From assembly GCA_026225945.1 (NCBI GenBank), contig JAMJFZ010002475.1:2376001-2440000 (forward strand): DNA of 64,000 nt. Reading direction: 5' to 3'. Positions within the stretch are counted from its first letter, which is position 1, and each line of letters starts with the position of its first letter. This document shows, piece by piece, positions 47,225 to 58,699 of the stretch. The position numbers were made by a program, and so were the translations under genes. Origin of the DNA: Cricetomys ansorgei. Taxonomy: Eukaryota; Chordata; Mammalia; Rodentia; Nesomyidae. The notes beneath the pieces are model-generated. The model saw only the letters and a list, made by a program, of their open reading frames with translations, was not told where the DNA came from and made no database searches.

Positions 47225-48165
47225 TTGCTGTCTCTTCCCTTGTCCTTCTCATCCCCCACCCCCCAATTACTCCTTCATGATCAATTACTTCCTTTCTCCT
47301 TTATAATATTATATTCTATTGTCTCCCCTCCCTTGAAAGACCCTCCCCCCTCTTCCATGACTCCTTCGTGGTTTCCTTGCGTCTCTGGGTATTCTAAATG
47401 AAACACTTATCTCTACAGCCGAAAAGTGAGCCTCTGTGTACGAGAACACGAAATGCGTGTCTTTCTAGGTCTTTGTTTTTTTTTTTTTTTAAAGAATTGT
47501 CACCGTAATGGGGTAAGATGGAATCCTGATGTAATTTTGACTTGTGTTTTCTCTGCTTGCAAGTGAGATCGAATATATTCTCTTTTTTGGGGGGGGCAAT
47601 TGTATTTCATCTTTTGAGAGCCCTCGATTTGTTACATTAACCGTTTGCTGAGTAAGATGTTTGATACCTTACTTGGTTCCTTTTGTATATTTTAGATGCC
47701 AATCCTCTGTCAGACGTATAGTTAGCAAAGATTTGTCTCTATCTGTATGTCATCTCTTCAGTTGATCAACTGTTTCCCCTGCTATCCAGAAGATTTTTTT
47801 TTTTTTTTCACTTAACAAGGTCCCATTTGTTAGTCGTTAGCATTAATTCTTGGGCGCCTGGAGTCCTGTCGAGAGCCCTTGCCTATACCTTAAACTTAAC
47901 TATAACCTATAACTTATAGTATTTCCCCTGTTCTTTTCTCTAACAGTCTCACCGTTTCAGATCCCACATTAGGGCTTTTGGTCCATTTGGAGTTGATTTT
48001 CGTATAAGGTGAGAGAGATGGGTCTGGCTTCATTCTTCGACACGTGGGTATCTGGTTTCCACGCCATCTGTGAAGAGCCTGTCTTTCTCCAATGTCTATT
48101 TTGGCAGCTTTGTCATAAATCGTGCAGCAGCTGGGGGCGAGGTTGCAATTAAACAAACAAGCAAG
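47225..48165 (-). repeat. L1 LINE 3' end and late ORF2, antisense
   Basis: GGGGTAAGATGGAATCCTGA, AATCCTCTGTCAGACGTATA, AAGGTCCCATTTGTTAGTCG, GGTCCATTTGGAGTTGATTT and GGCAGCTTTGTCATAAATC follow antisense rodent L1 in the expected order. It is heavily decayed. Confidence 0.82.
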
Positions 48166-48329
48166 CAAACAAGCTATGCAGTTGTTGGCGTAGAGCCCTA
48201 ACCGGTGTGCTCTTGCTTCTGTGGAATTGTAACAGTGTAGGAGCTCAGTGATATGTCCAGAATTTAGAACTGTTCGTGAGGCTTTTTCAAACCAGCTATG
48301 AGTTATCTTTATTATAGGATAAAGTGATT

Positions 48330-48487
48330 TTTTTTTTTTTTTTCGAGATAGGGTTTCTCTGTTGTAACCCTGGCTGCCCTGGAACTCACTCTGTAGACCA
48401 GGCTGGCCTCGAACTCACAGAGATCCACCTGCCTCTGCCTCCCGAGTGCTGGGATTAAAGGTGTGCGCCAACGCTACCACCACCTGG
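48330..48487 (-). repeat. B1 SINE
   Basis: Reverse B1, well preserved: GAGATAGGGTTTCTCTGTTG, CCTGGAACTCACTCTGTAGA and CGAGTGCTGGGATTAAAGG. Confidence 0.96.
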
Positions 48488-50300
48488 AGGTTACAGTGAT
48501 TTTTAAATTATTATAAAACTTTAAAAGTATACACATTCAAATTTTCATAATTGCATGATTATAAATTATTATTTACAGAAGATTATATTTTCTAAATGTG
48601 CATTATTTTAATTTTATTCAGGATAAAAAAAAACCCCAGCAGAAATAAAATTCAAATGAATACAGTGAAATTAACTGGGCATGAAGGAATCCCCAGGGTA
48701 TTGTGGGAAGCGTCTACGTGGTAAGGATATATAAACTCCAACGACGGGATCTACTAGAACCTTGGGAACATTTTAGAAAGCGGTTAAACACAATCTGGGG
48801 TATTTTAAATTAATTAAAATAACTATAGGATTAAACATATTTATCACTTTACTGGAAATACAGATTCCTCTTAGTTTTATAAACATTATTTTATTTGCTT
48901 CATTTTGAACCCCCTTAAAATTCTTTTAAATGTTAAAAACAATTTTTCAAGCTTTATCTCATTAGTGTATGATGCACTCATGTACTGAAATACAGACTTG
49001 CACACTGAGCCCCATTGATATGCATATGTTAATTAAAAAGAAAATGGAAAAAAAAACCCTAAAATTTTAAGTAAAAATACTGGTCATAAATGTAAAAAAA
49101 GAGGTAATTTTCAGGTAATGAGTTATTAATAAGGATAATTTATAAAGAACAAATTCCATAGAGGGAGCCAAACCCTAAAGTGAAAAGAAAATATTGAAAA
49201 ACCTATCTAGTTAAAGTTAAATTGCCCCGTGACTTTGGCAAGAGTGCTTAAGTAAAAACTAAGGTGGAATCTTTGCCTCTCTCACTTGAGTGTCTGAAGA
49301 CAAAATGACATAAAATCCTAAGACAATAAATCAGAGGTATAAAAAAAAAACCAGAGGACAAGGACACCATAAGGAAAGCAAGGAGAGTGGTTGAGCGGGC
49401 CTCACCAAATTCCTCACCAAATTTCCACGCAGACCTTGCCAATGACAGCATCCCCAGGTGCTGTTCTGCCATTTACTTGAAATTTCCTCTGCATTTATTA
49501 AAATGCACCGAGCTCGACTTTTATGTTTTCGCCTAAAGCAGTAAGACCTGTAGAAGAAAGCCATGTGAAACTCAGCAGAGCCACCAAATCCAGGGCACCC
49601 CTTCATGCTTAGGGCAGGATCCCCATCCACTGTCTAAGGCGTCCAAGAGAGAGGTGGGAACCTGGCTTGTCTCTAAATAGACATTTTGAGGCTTATTGGT
49701 GGGAGCTGGGGCTGGCAAGTTCAACCGGGAATCCAGATGAATGTTTAGGCAACAGGCTGAGAATCGGTGCAGACGAATGAAATAGGCATCCAGAGATCGA
49801 GAAAGGGGTGTTTCGCTTGGAACTGGCAGCTAAGGACATTGGCTTCCATTAGGCAACAGTCTGGAAAAGCCACATTACAGATGGCAGGCTAGGATCCCAG
49901 GCAAAATGACTGTAGCAGATCTCTTCTAAGGATCTCCAAACAGCCACTTCGGAGAGAGCATAAACTCTAAATTTCATGCTACTGTTGGTATGAAAGCCGT
50001 GTGAGACCAAAGGCTTTTCCTGCTTCTCACACGTGCACACCCATTTTGAAGTCCTGTTGACAACCTGTGGCCAGTGTCTGGCCACATTTTATACAAGAAC
50101 GTGCGTCGGTGGAAGATAATACTGAAAACCGTCTTCACCGTCTCGATGACATCGTAAGTTTGAAATTTTATTTTAATAATATTTGGGAAGAATTACTTGG
50201 AAATTTGCAGACATATATGGACAAAAAAACCAAACAAACAACATTTGCAAAGTTCGGAATACGAGCAGAATACAACAAAGAGGAAAAATAAAGCAGCAAA
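48488..50300. other. AT-rich intergenic sequence
   Basis: Unrecognised. Open frames near 49248-49630 are short and not family-like. Confidence 0.45.
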
Positions 50301-50302
50301 GG

Positions 50303-50700
50303 AGACAGGACGTGGCTCAGTCAGTAAAGGGTTAACGCTGCAAGCACGAAGATCTGAGTTTGGATCCCTAGCCCCCACTGTGGGAGCCCATCTGCAGCCC
50401 CAGCACTGGGATGAGAGGGAGAGAGGAGACAGAGACATCCCTGGAATTCCTTGTCCAGCCTGCTATTTCAAATTTATGGGTCCTAAGTTCGGTTAGAGAG
50501 TCTGTTTCCAACACTGGAATAGAAACAATGGAGGGAGTCACGTGATTCAGACGTCTGACCTCTGCACACATGTGCACCTGTACACACTCAGACCTCTAGA
50601 TACAGAATAGAAACAATGGAGGGAGTCACGTGATTCAGACGTCTGACCTCTGCACACATGTGCCCCTGCACACACTCACACCTCTAGATACAGCATGCGT
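50303..50700 (+). repeat. B3-like SINE with an 88-bp tandem duplication
   Basis: The head GTGGCTCAGTCAGTAAAGGG and GAAGATCTGAGTTTGGATCC is tRNA-like B2/B3. The tail part containing GTCTGACCTCTGCACACATG is present twice in tandem: 50518-50605 and 50606-50693 differ at only a few bases. Confidence 0.75.
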
Positions 50701-51900
50701 GCACGCGCACACACGTGAGGTAGAGCACACTGCGGGTGTGGTTGGATTGCGAGTCTGGCAGCCACGTCTGGACAAGCATCTCCTGCAGGACACGGCCCTC
50801 ATCTGGACGGACGAATCTATGTTCATCGCAGCATACGGTGTTTAGCGGAACTGGTCGTCCCTACTGATCATCCCGGGACAGGATCCAGCCTGTGTTGGCA
50901 TCTGTGAATCTACAGCAGAATTCACATCCTTTATGTAGCTCACATTTAGCTAAACACACGAAATTGTTCACGTCGAACTCGTTCGTTCTGTGCTATTCTG
51001 CATTTTTTCCCTCTCAAAATAAGCGAGCGTGGTTGAGGTTTTAGGCCCTGGCAGGGCAGTCTCATAACTTCGAAGTAAATCTCTTCGGTTTGTCATTGCT
51101 TCCTCATGGTAATTCTGAGCCTGCACTCGTATATCCTGCTCACGAAACCCCCGGACTGTATTCACACGCCATCTCGCTCATCGGCCTTTACCGCAAGGTT
51201 ATTTCTTCCAAAGTGAGCTATGTTTCATGTGAACAGCCATGACAGGAGCAAAATGTATTATTTATGAGTTTGGGTTGACAGGGATTGTAGCCATCACAGA
51301 TACTCATTGCAATCTAAAAACAATGAGGAAAGAATTAGGTTTTATTCTCGAATAGGATCAAGGCGTGGCCTTTGAAATTCATTTCCGGGTTCCTCCAGGC
51401 CTGGGGAACTTGCAGTCTATCATCCAGGAGATGACTGGTGAAGTCCCATCTCAATACATCATTTGTGTAATGAGCCCTTGATAATGTACCACCGAGGGTC
51501 GCCTGTCAGTAGAATAGCGTGGAGCAGAGTCACCACGGCACCTGTTTATTAATGCTTTGTGTCACGGCGGAGTCACGTCTCAGGGTCATGAATCCAGAGA
51601 GATTCTGATGTTTCACTGTGATAAGTTACATCTTTAATTACAAATTGGACTTGTTTTTGTGGGCCTTCAAACAGCAGCAGGGATGGTTTTGATAGAGATG
51701 TAGATATTAATCATGTTATTAAAAAAACAGATAGAAATTTTAATATAAATTTTATTTCAAAATGTGTGTTATTTATACTAGTCATACAATGTATTAGTTG
51801 TCAGACACCACGTAATGTTTATTAATTGTGACTTGCTGATAATATGGTTTAGGTTTGGATTAATAAACTTAATACTTAGACTGTAGGCATTTTATATAAA
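50701..51900. other. Intergenic sequence
   Basis: No gene or repeat recognised. Confidence 0.45.
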
Positions 51901-51908
51901 CTATAGAT

Positions 51909-52132
51909 CAGTGGTTCTGAACCTTCCTAATGCTGTGACCCTTTAACACAGTTTCTCATGTTGTGCTGACTTCCAACCATAAAATCATTTTCTTTGTTAC
52001 TTCAAAATTGAAATTTTGCTACCGTTATGAATCATAATGCAAATATCTGGTACGCAGATGGTCTTAGGCAACCCCTATGAAAAGAGCATTTGACCCCCAA
52101 AGGGGTCGTGACACACAGGTTGAGAATCACTG
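51909..52132. mobile_element. URR1-like hAT (MITE) with perfect target-site duplication
   Basis: It starts CAGTGGTTCTGAACCTTCC and ends GGTTGAGAATCACTG, imperfect terminal inverted repeats of the URR1 type. It is flanked on both sides by an identical 8-bp CTATAGAT (51901-51908 and 52133-52140), exactly as expected for hAT insertion. It is 224 bp and non-coding. Confidence 0.93.
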
Positions 52133-52829
52133 CTATAGATGATAGTTTTATTAATTTGCGTTCCCTTTCTTCTACCGAAATACTAACATTTCCTTTCTTT
52201 CCCCTAAGCTTGAAATGCAAAGCCTTTGCAGGAAAAATTGTCCTTGGAAAACTCAGTTGATTTATGTTATTTGTATAATAGCATCTCCCTGTTGGGTTAT
52301 TTATTTACGTTTGTTCTCATCGCCCTGCCTAAAGGACCAATTTCATCATACATAGTCCTGTCTACAAAAAGCTGCCTTCCAGAGCAAAGGAGAAATAGAT
52401 ACATTTTAATCTCCCATTGAATTGTTACTTTGTGACAGTTTTGTTACCTCCTCCTAAGAACAATATAATCATTCTTTTTTTATAGGAAGAGTGCTTAGAA
52501 ATGATTGAATGGAAGAGATTATTCAAAAAAAAAGAATCTTGGTTTTTGAAAAGCAATGGACATTCATTGTTCATGCTCATCCTGACATTAAAGCCTAGGC
52601 TCACGCCAACAATAACACTATACAGAAGTAGAGTTTAATTGTGTCACAGTACTAAGTATGAAGCAGTAATTCATTTAAGAATAATGACTGTTGATTGATT
52701 CTCTAATTTAGTTAAGAATTTTACAATCTGTGTTTGTAGACTCATCAAAAGCACGCTTACTATTTCCCTGCCTAGAAAAAGGAAAGGATTATATTTCTAG
52801 TTTTATTTGCATGCTTTATTTTTTTGTTG

Positions 52830-52975
52830 TTTGTTGAGGGCAGAAGGATTGAGACAAGGTGCCCCAGGCTAGCCTGAGATTCAGTCAGTTAGCTGACCTC
52901 AAATTCACGGTAATGCTCCTGCCTCCATCTCTCAAGTGCTTGTATGACAGGCACAGGCCACCATGCTTAGGCTTC
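52830..52975 (-). repeat. Old B1/PB1-type SINE
   Basis: GATTGAGACAAGGTGCCCCA, CTAGCCTGAGATTCAGTCAG and CTCAAGTGCTTGTATGACAG follow a very diverged reverse B1. Confidence 0.65.
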
Positions 52976-53587
52976 TAGAAGCTATTTAAACAAATTCCTT
53001 GCATTGATTCTATTTACTTAGGAAGTGTGATCTAGCGTTGAAAAACAAGCAAGAAAACAAGTCTCTCGAACTTTTCTTGTCTACACGCATCTTAGGGTGT
53101 GTCTCAAGGAAGTTGAGATCAGAGCTATGTTGAAAGACATGGCAGAAGTAGACTTTGTAAGTCCTATTACATTGCTATCATCTTCTGTGTACCCCGGGAA
53201 GATGAGCCACGGAGACTGGCAGGAGAAGCTGGTTTGAAGGGTGTAGCTAGTCCCCGTACGTGAGCTCCGAGACTGACAGGGTGCTCTGTTGTTTTAGTTT
53301 TATTGCCCACACACATGACTAAGGTTGAAATCCCCCCCCCCCATTGATATGCAGTCTGTAAACTGGCGGTCTTATTGCACAGCCAGAGGTAGATTATTTA
53401 TATAGAAAAGGAAGAGTGTGGTAAGACCTGTGTGTTAAAGGTTTGGCTGCCAGCTTGTGGTGCCCTTGGGGTGGGTTACAACCTTGGAGCATAGGATCTG
53501 GTCGAAGGTCATTAGTGACAACCCTGTTGTGGAAGCTTATTTTGAGCAATGGATAAAATAATTATTTTGTGCACAGTTGGGTGAGGG

Positions 53588-53826
53588 GCTGCCTAGGTCT
53601 TGTGGTGCATTCCTTTAATCCCAGCACTCAGGAGGCAGAGGCAGGCGGATCTCTGTGAGTTCCAGGCCAGCCTGGTCTACAGAGTGAGTTCCAGGACAGC
53701 CAGTGTTACGACAGAGAAACCCTTGTCTTGAAAAGCCAAAACCAAAACCCAAACCAAAACAAAACAAAAAACAAAAAAGCAACAACAAAAACCAAAATCA
53801 AGAACAAACAAAATAAAACAAAACAC
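53588..53826 (+). repeat. B1 SINE with long A-rich tail
   Basis: TCCTTTAATCCCAGCACTCA, GTTCCAGGCCAGCCTGGTCT and ACAGAGAAACCCTTGTCTTG, then about 90 nt of AAAAC/CAAAA-type tail. Confidence 0.95.
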
Positions 53827-54000
53827 CTACACTGAGACGCTCAGGGTTCCGTTGTCCAGTACGGCACTTGGCATGACGGTGGTTCCCTCTGCTGAGGTCT
53901 GGCAGGGTTTGTGTCTATGAAAATGCCCCCATGTCTTCCTTGGAGAGCACACACAGCTGCATTCCACTACACAGCCCCTCAGGTGTACTACTGGGACAAT
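53820..54000 (-). repeat. Unrecognised dispersed repeat, copy B
   Basis: The reverse complement reads AAGGAAGACATGGGGGCATT, TGCCAGACCTCAGCAGAGGG and CGTACTGGACAACGGAACCC, aligning with copy A at 43.7 kb over more than 100 nt. The B1 lies directly beside it. Confidence 0.6.
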
Positions 54001-55640
54001 GACCCTTTCCTGTGACTCTCTTTCCCCATGGTCTTGAAATGGGTGCCTTCCTCACAGCAAACCCCAACGTGTCATGCAGACTCTAAATTATACATGGACT
54101 GGAACCAAGAAATGGTGGCCTGAAATCGCCCTTTCCGCCACTTCCATTGATCACCCCAGATATCTTGTTGGCGACAGTGTGGCCGCTCATACATACATGC
54201 TGTCAGATGACCTTCAACGTTCTGTAGGAGAAATTATGATCAGAGGAGAGGAGCAGTGAGCAGCAGATTCACCAGGGAAGTTGTACGTCAACCTGCTATT
54301 GAATACCGGTAGATGGAAGCAAACAGACTCTACAACACGTCAACCATCTGCCTTTAATAATTGTCTTTCATCGTGTGTTGAGATAGGATGACACCCTGAT
54401 TAGTAATGTATAGAAGAATGTTCACATTATAGAGTGAGTAAAACCAACTGTTTATCATTTCCGTTGTGGCGGGGGAATGGGAATTAAGGATAGGGCACCC
54501 AGCAAATGAATTTGAAATAGCCGCCACGCCATTTATTGGCTGAATAATTAGCATTTGCCCCAAATACTTTGTATATATTTGACTTTATTCACTCTTTCAT
54601 AGTACACGCAAATAAATATATCCTGCACATATTATGCATATATTTAACTATATGCAAAAGTAGTATATATATATATAAAACTCATACCAGAATCTTCAAC
54701 TTACAATTGGGAGCCGTGGTAATCTAATTCACTTGCTTGAGAGTAACAATCAGAAGCTGAAAGACTCTGGATTGAGAAAGATCGTCTACCTTGATATGCA
54801 GATGGTACTTAGACCTGACATGCTTCCTATGGCATTCAGGGTTTTTATATTTGACAAAACACCTTATTTACAGTAGACATTCAAAATGGACATATCGTGA
54901 CATGATGTTGCTTGCTATGGATGGCTACTTTACAATTTCTTTCCGCATATTTATTTCATCTAGGCTTCTCATTTAAAATGTATTACCTTATGGGTCTGTC
55001 ACTTAGTTTAAAATTCCATTTCACACACAAAAAAGGGGGGCGTTGATTTGGAAGATGTCAGGTAGGTCCAGAATCTGTTTTCCGATCACATGACCAACGT
55101 GGCAGACTCTATCAGACTGAACTATTGTGGAACTATTGTGGGACTATTGAGGGCTTGGAGGAGAATTGCATTCAATTTCAGCTCTTATCACATGTATTAC
55201 AAATTTTATGCTGTTTTTACACAACACCTAGTATAATTACCTTATAAAAGATTTATTTTGGTTCTCAATTTTCAGGTTGTGGTTTATGACCAATGAACCC
55301 TGTTATCTGGGAGTGTGTGTTACAGAGAAAAAAGTTTCCTGGTGATAGCTAACTCAGTCCTATGGGTATATAGACAACGCTTCCTATCAAAACTCTTACA
55401 AAGTGTAAGTGGCGTCTTCCATAAAGATAGATTCTGTAGGTTAACTGAGGAAATAGGCTAACAATACACACGCTCATAATCAGGGTCTCGTGGAGCTAAC
55501 GTGGCCTGGCCATACAGATACCGCAGAGGTCACCAGACTACTAACCACATCCGCTCCCAGCCTTCTGGGAAGAAAACAGGTTATACATCTTTTCCTTTGA
55601 AGAGATAACCCTGTGCGTTTAACATTCCTGGTTTCCCTAG
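54001..55640. other. AT-rich intergenic sequence
   Basis: No gene, SINE or LINE is recognised. A short TA run lies near 54663-54677. Confidence 0.45.
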
Positions 55641-55947
55641 CGTTCTTCTGTGAGCGCATGGACTTACATGCCTCCTGTACCGAATCCTTTTCCAACCCTC
55701 TTTGCGCATGGCAAAATGTCACGTGACTTGTTTACATTTCCCCCTGTATCCTTTATTTATTTATTTATTTTTATTATTATTATTTTTTTTAGAAATAATT
55801 ACAATGTTAGGAATGGAAAGAAATCATTTAGAAATTCAAGCCTGGTTCAAATCTTTAAAAGCTTCGCTTTGAGAACGCGTTCTTGGGCCGGAGTGTGCCG
55901 AGACGGCTTCTACCTCAAGAGCTGCTGGAATAGTGGAATCCCTCCCT

Positions 55948-55976
55948 CCCCCCCCCCCCCCCCCCCCCCCCCCCCC
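55948..55976 (+). repeat. Poly(C) tract of about 29 nt
   Basis: An uninterrupted C run, unusually long for a mammal, close to a 24-nt poly(A) at 56120-56143. Length errors in assembly are likely here. Confidence 0.95.
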
Positions 55977-56119
55977 GCACTAATTGAAACACCCTGGAGG
56001 CTCCTCTCCACGGCAAAGGAAATTATAGTCTTCAGCTGGCCTGTTCTTACTAAGGAATCTCACTGCGAAGTTACTGGATCCGGGCTAATCCTTCATCCCA
56101 AACACTAAGAAAAGAAATT

Positions 56120-56143
56120 AAAAAAAAAAAAAAAAAAAAAAAA
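56120..56143 (+). repeat. Poly(A) tract
   Basis: Twenty-four A. It is not attached to any SINE I can recognise. Confidence 0.9.
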
Positions 56144-56639
56144 GACAGCCTACGGATCGAGTCGGCTGATTCAGACTCAGAATCTGATTCTGAAGAGCGG
56201 GTGTGCTTTCGTCGGGGCCGTTCCTAGCAGGACTAGAAAACACAGGAGTACTTTTACTGGAAACGTGAATTTCTTGAATCTAAGGAATGTAAGTATTGCT
56301 GAACCTCACTTCCCGGGAACACATGTAAGTCAGGGTCCAAGAAGGCCAGACTGCAACTGTCTTCTGTGGGGGGCAGGTGTAAAAACCTCAGGGCAGGTGA
56401 AGTTCTGTGCCATTGGGAGTCACTGCTCTCTTGATTGATCTGTGCGATCCTTTATTGGGTTTTTCCAATTGCCTGAGCAGGTGGGCCCAGCTAAACATGT
56501 CCCTTGTGTGTTGCTAGTCAGGTTTTGGTTAGTCATTTCTACTCCGGTGTTAAGTAACCTGGCTTGCCTGTACAAACATGGAGCAGTCTCCACCTAGAGA
56601 TGGGTTTGTGAGGTTAAGGAGCTCATGGCTGGCATTTAT

Positions 56640-56772
56640 CAAAGGCAGCTGTGGTAATAACACTGTTGTGGTGGCTTGGCAAGGACGACAGGGAGGCATT
56701 ATCATCCGTGGGAAGCCCTGCCAGACCTCAGCAGAGGGAACCCCCTCCATGGCTAGGACTTGTACAAGATAA
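56640..56772 (+). repeat. Unrecognised dispersed repeat, copy C
   Basis: GGTGGCTTGGCAAGGACGAC, AGGGAGGCATTATCATCCGT and TGCCAGACCTCAGCAGAGGG match copies A and B. Confidence 0.6.
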
Positions 56773-58660
56773 TTTCTCTCCTCCCTCAAAACCATTTAAA
56801 TCAAATGTTTATGGATCCTGGGATTTCACTGTTGTCTTATTATTCTCCAGGTTTAATGTGATTATGATTTTAACACATATAATAAAGTTTTCAAAATTCA
56901 ATTGTTAAATTAAAAAAAAATGTGATTTCAAAACTTAAGCCACTCCAATGAGGATTTTAGTCTCGGTATTTCTGTTAGTTTAAGAAATCCTGCAAGGATT
57001 TCTGTTTCTGTGGTGACATTTCTGGGGATTGTTTTGTGTGTTGACTTTCCTTTTTCTTTGAAAATTTCTTGAAATTTTCCATTATCAGAAGAAACTCTCC
57101 AACAGTAATTTCTCAGAAGTGACCGGAAAGCTCATTATGTAACGTTGATGGACTTATTAAAAACGTTCCACTTATATTGCAATGTAAGTCCATTTCTGGG
57201 CGCCACCAGTCACACTCGCGCACGTAAACCAGCATGGAACCCAAATAACATTGCAGAGGAGCTCGAGTCGTCACTGACAGCAAGGTTCTCGTTTCTTTCT
57301 TCTGATTCTCCTGCTTTCTGTTCTTCTAACTCGTTCTAGGAAATACTGCCCTGCACATAAACCTCACATGTTCGTGTTCTGCTTTTTGAAACGCAGGCTG
57401 TGCCACAGATGAAGGATCGTGAAATCAATTTAATAAGACTTGATAACATCAAACTATGAACTGCTGCATTGGTTTTTCTCATTTTCTCCTGCTAATGGGA
57501 GGGAAATATATGTTGAAATTCAGCCAACTGTTTTGAAATATTATCACATCAAAGCATTATAAATCCATTAGAAGCACCTCATTGAATTCACTGTTTCTCA
57601 TCTTTGTAATAAGATGATTTCAATATTTATTTAGTGTAAGAGTGTTTTCGGAGAAGCACAACCTTCAGGCAGGAGAAGAGAGTTTTACAACATAATCAAT
57701 GTCATCTGATTAGTCGTAATCTAAGTTATTAGCACATGCCAAAATCAAACAACATGTTTGGCACTCAAGGGCATACATTATTATATTAATGGTTTACTTT
57801 CAATATCTAAACAAGTTCAATTACCAGCTAAAATGCTTGTAGAGCCATCTAATAAATGTAATAATTATCACAAATACAATTTAAAATTCTTCACGATAAT
57901 TTAATAACATCTTATGTAAATGTGGCATATTTGCATAACATCAATAGGTAGCCAATGTATGTATTGCAGAAGTTATTTATGACATATTATGAGAATACTA
58001 ATATTTCCCACGTGTAGTTTATGTCCGTATATGAATATGGCTTACAACTTAGGAAACCTTAAATATAAAATCATCAGAAAAGGCTTACTCCTTCCTGGAA
58101 GAATATGCCTTCTTTCATTTTATCTGTTCCATCTATAAATAAGGCTGGCTATAAGAGATAGCAGTACAACAATATATTGTAACAATATGTTAATTAACCA
58201 ACTTAAGATATTAGATTAAAAAGTTTAAAAAAAAAAGTTTGAGTAGTCTTTTAGATAAAACAGATACAGAATGAAAAATAACCAGAGTAAAGAAAAGCTA
58301 TTTTACCTAACCAATATTAATTTGGGAAGTTATTTTAATGTAGATAACAACATTAAATTTCTAGGGGAAACAAATTTGATTTAACCAACAGCAGAAGCCT
58401 GATCCTTAATGCAAAGGTAATTTACAAATACCCACTATGTTAACTTCGTGGTCTGAACTGTCAGTTTTCACACATGTGAACCCAACTAATGTTGACTAAT
58501 TGACCTATATCAAATGCAAACAATGTAGCTGGAAATATTTATCCTAAACATTGGTTAGGATGTAGAAAATCAAAAGACTTTCTAGTGTTCTAAAGGCACG
58601 ATTGATTTTAACATCAGAATTTGGTTTGGTTTTGTTCTCTAGTTGCTTGTGTGCTTGGTG
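56773..58660. other. AT-rich unique sequence, possible conserved noncoding DNA
   Basis: No repeat is recognised. Between 57640 and 57960 there are many TAAT/ATTA cores and ATTTGCAT-like pieces without stops or frames that suggest coding. Its unique look resembles gene-desert conserved elements, but conservation cannot be judged here. Confidence 0.35.
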
Positions 58661-58665
58661 TGTAT

Positions 58666-58667
<2 letters not shown>

Positions 58668-58698
<31 letters not shown>
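58668..58698 (+). repeat. (GT)n microsatellite
   Basis: About 30 nt of GT. Confidence 0.95.
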
Positions 58699-58699
<1 letters not shown>

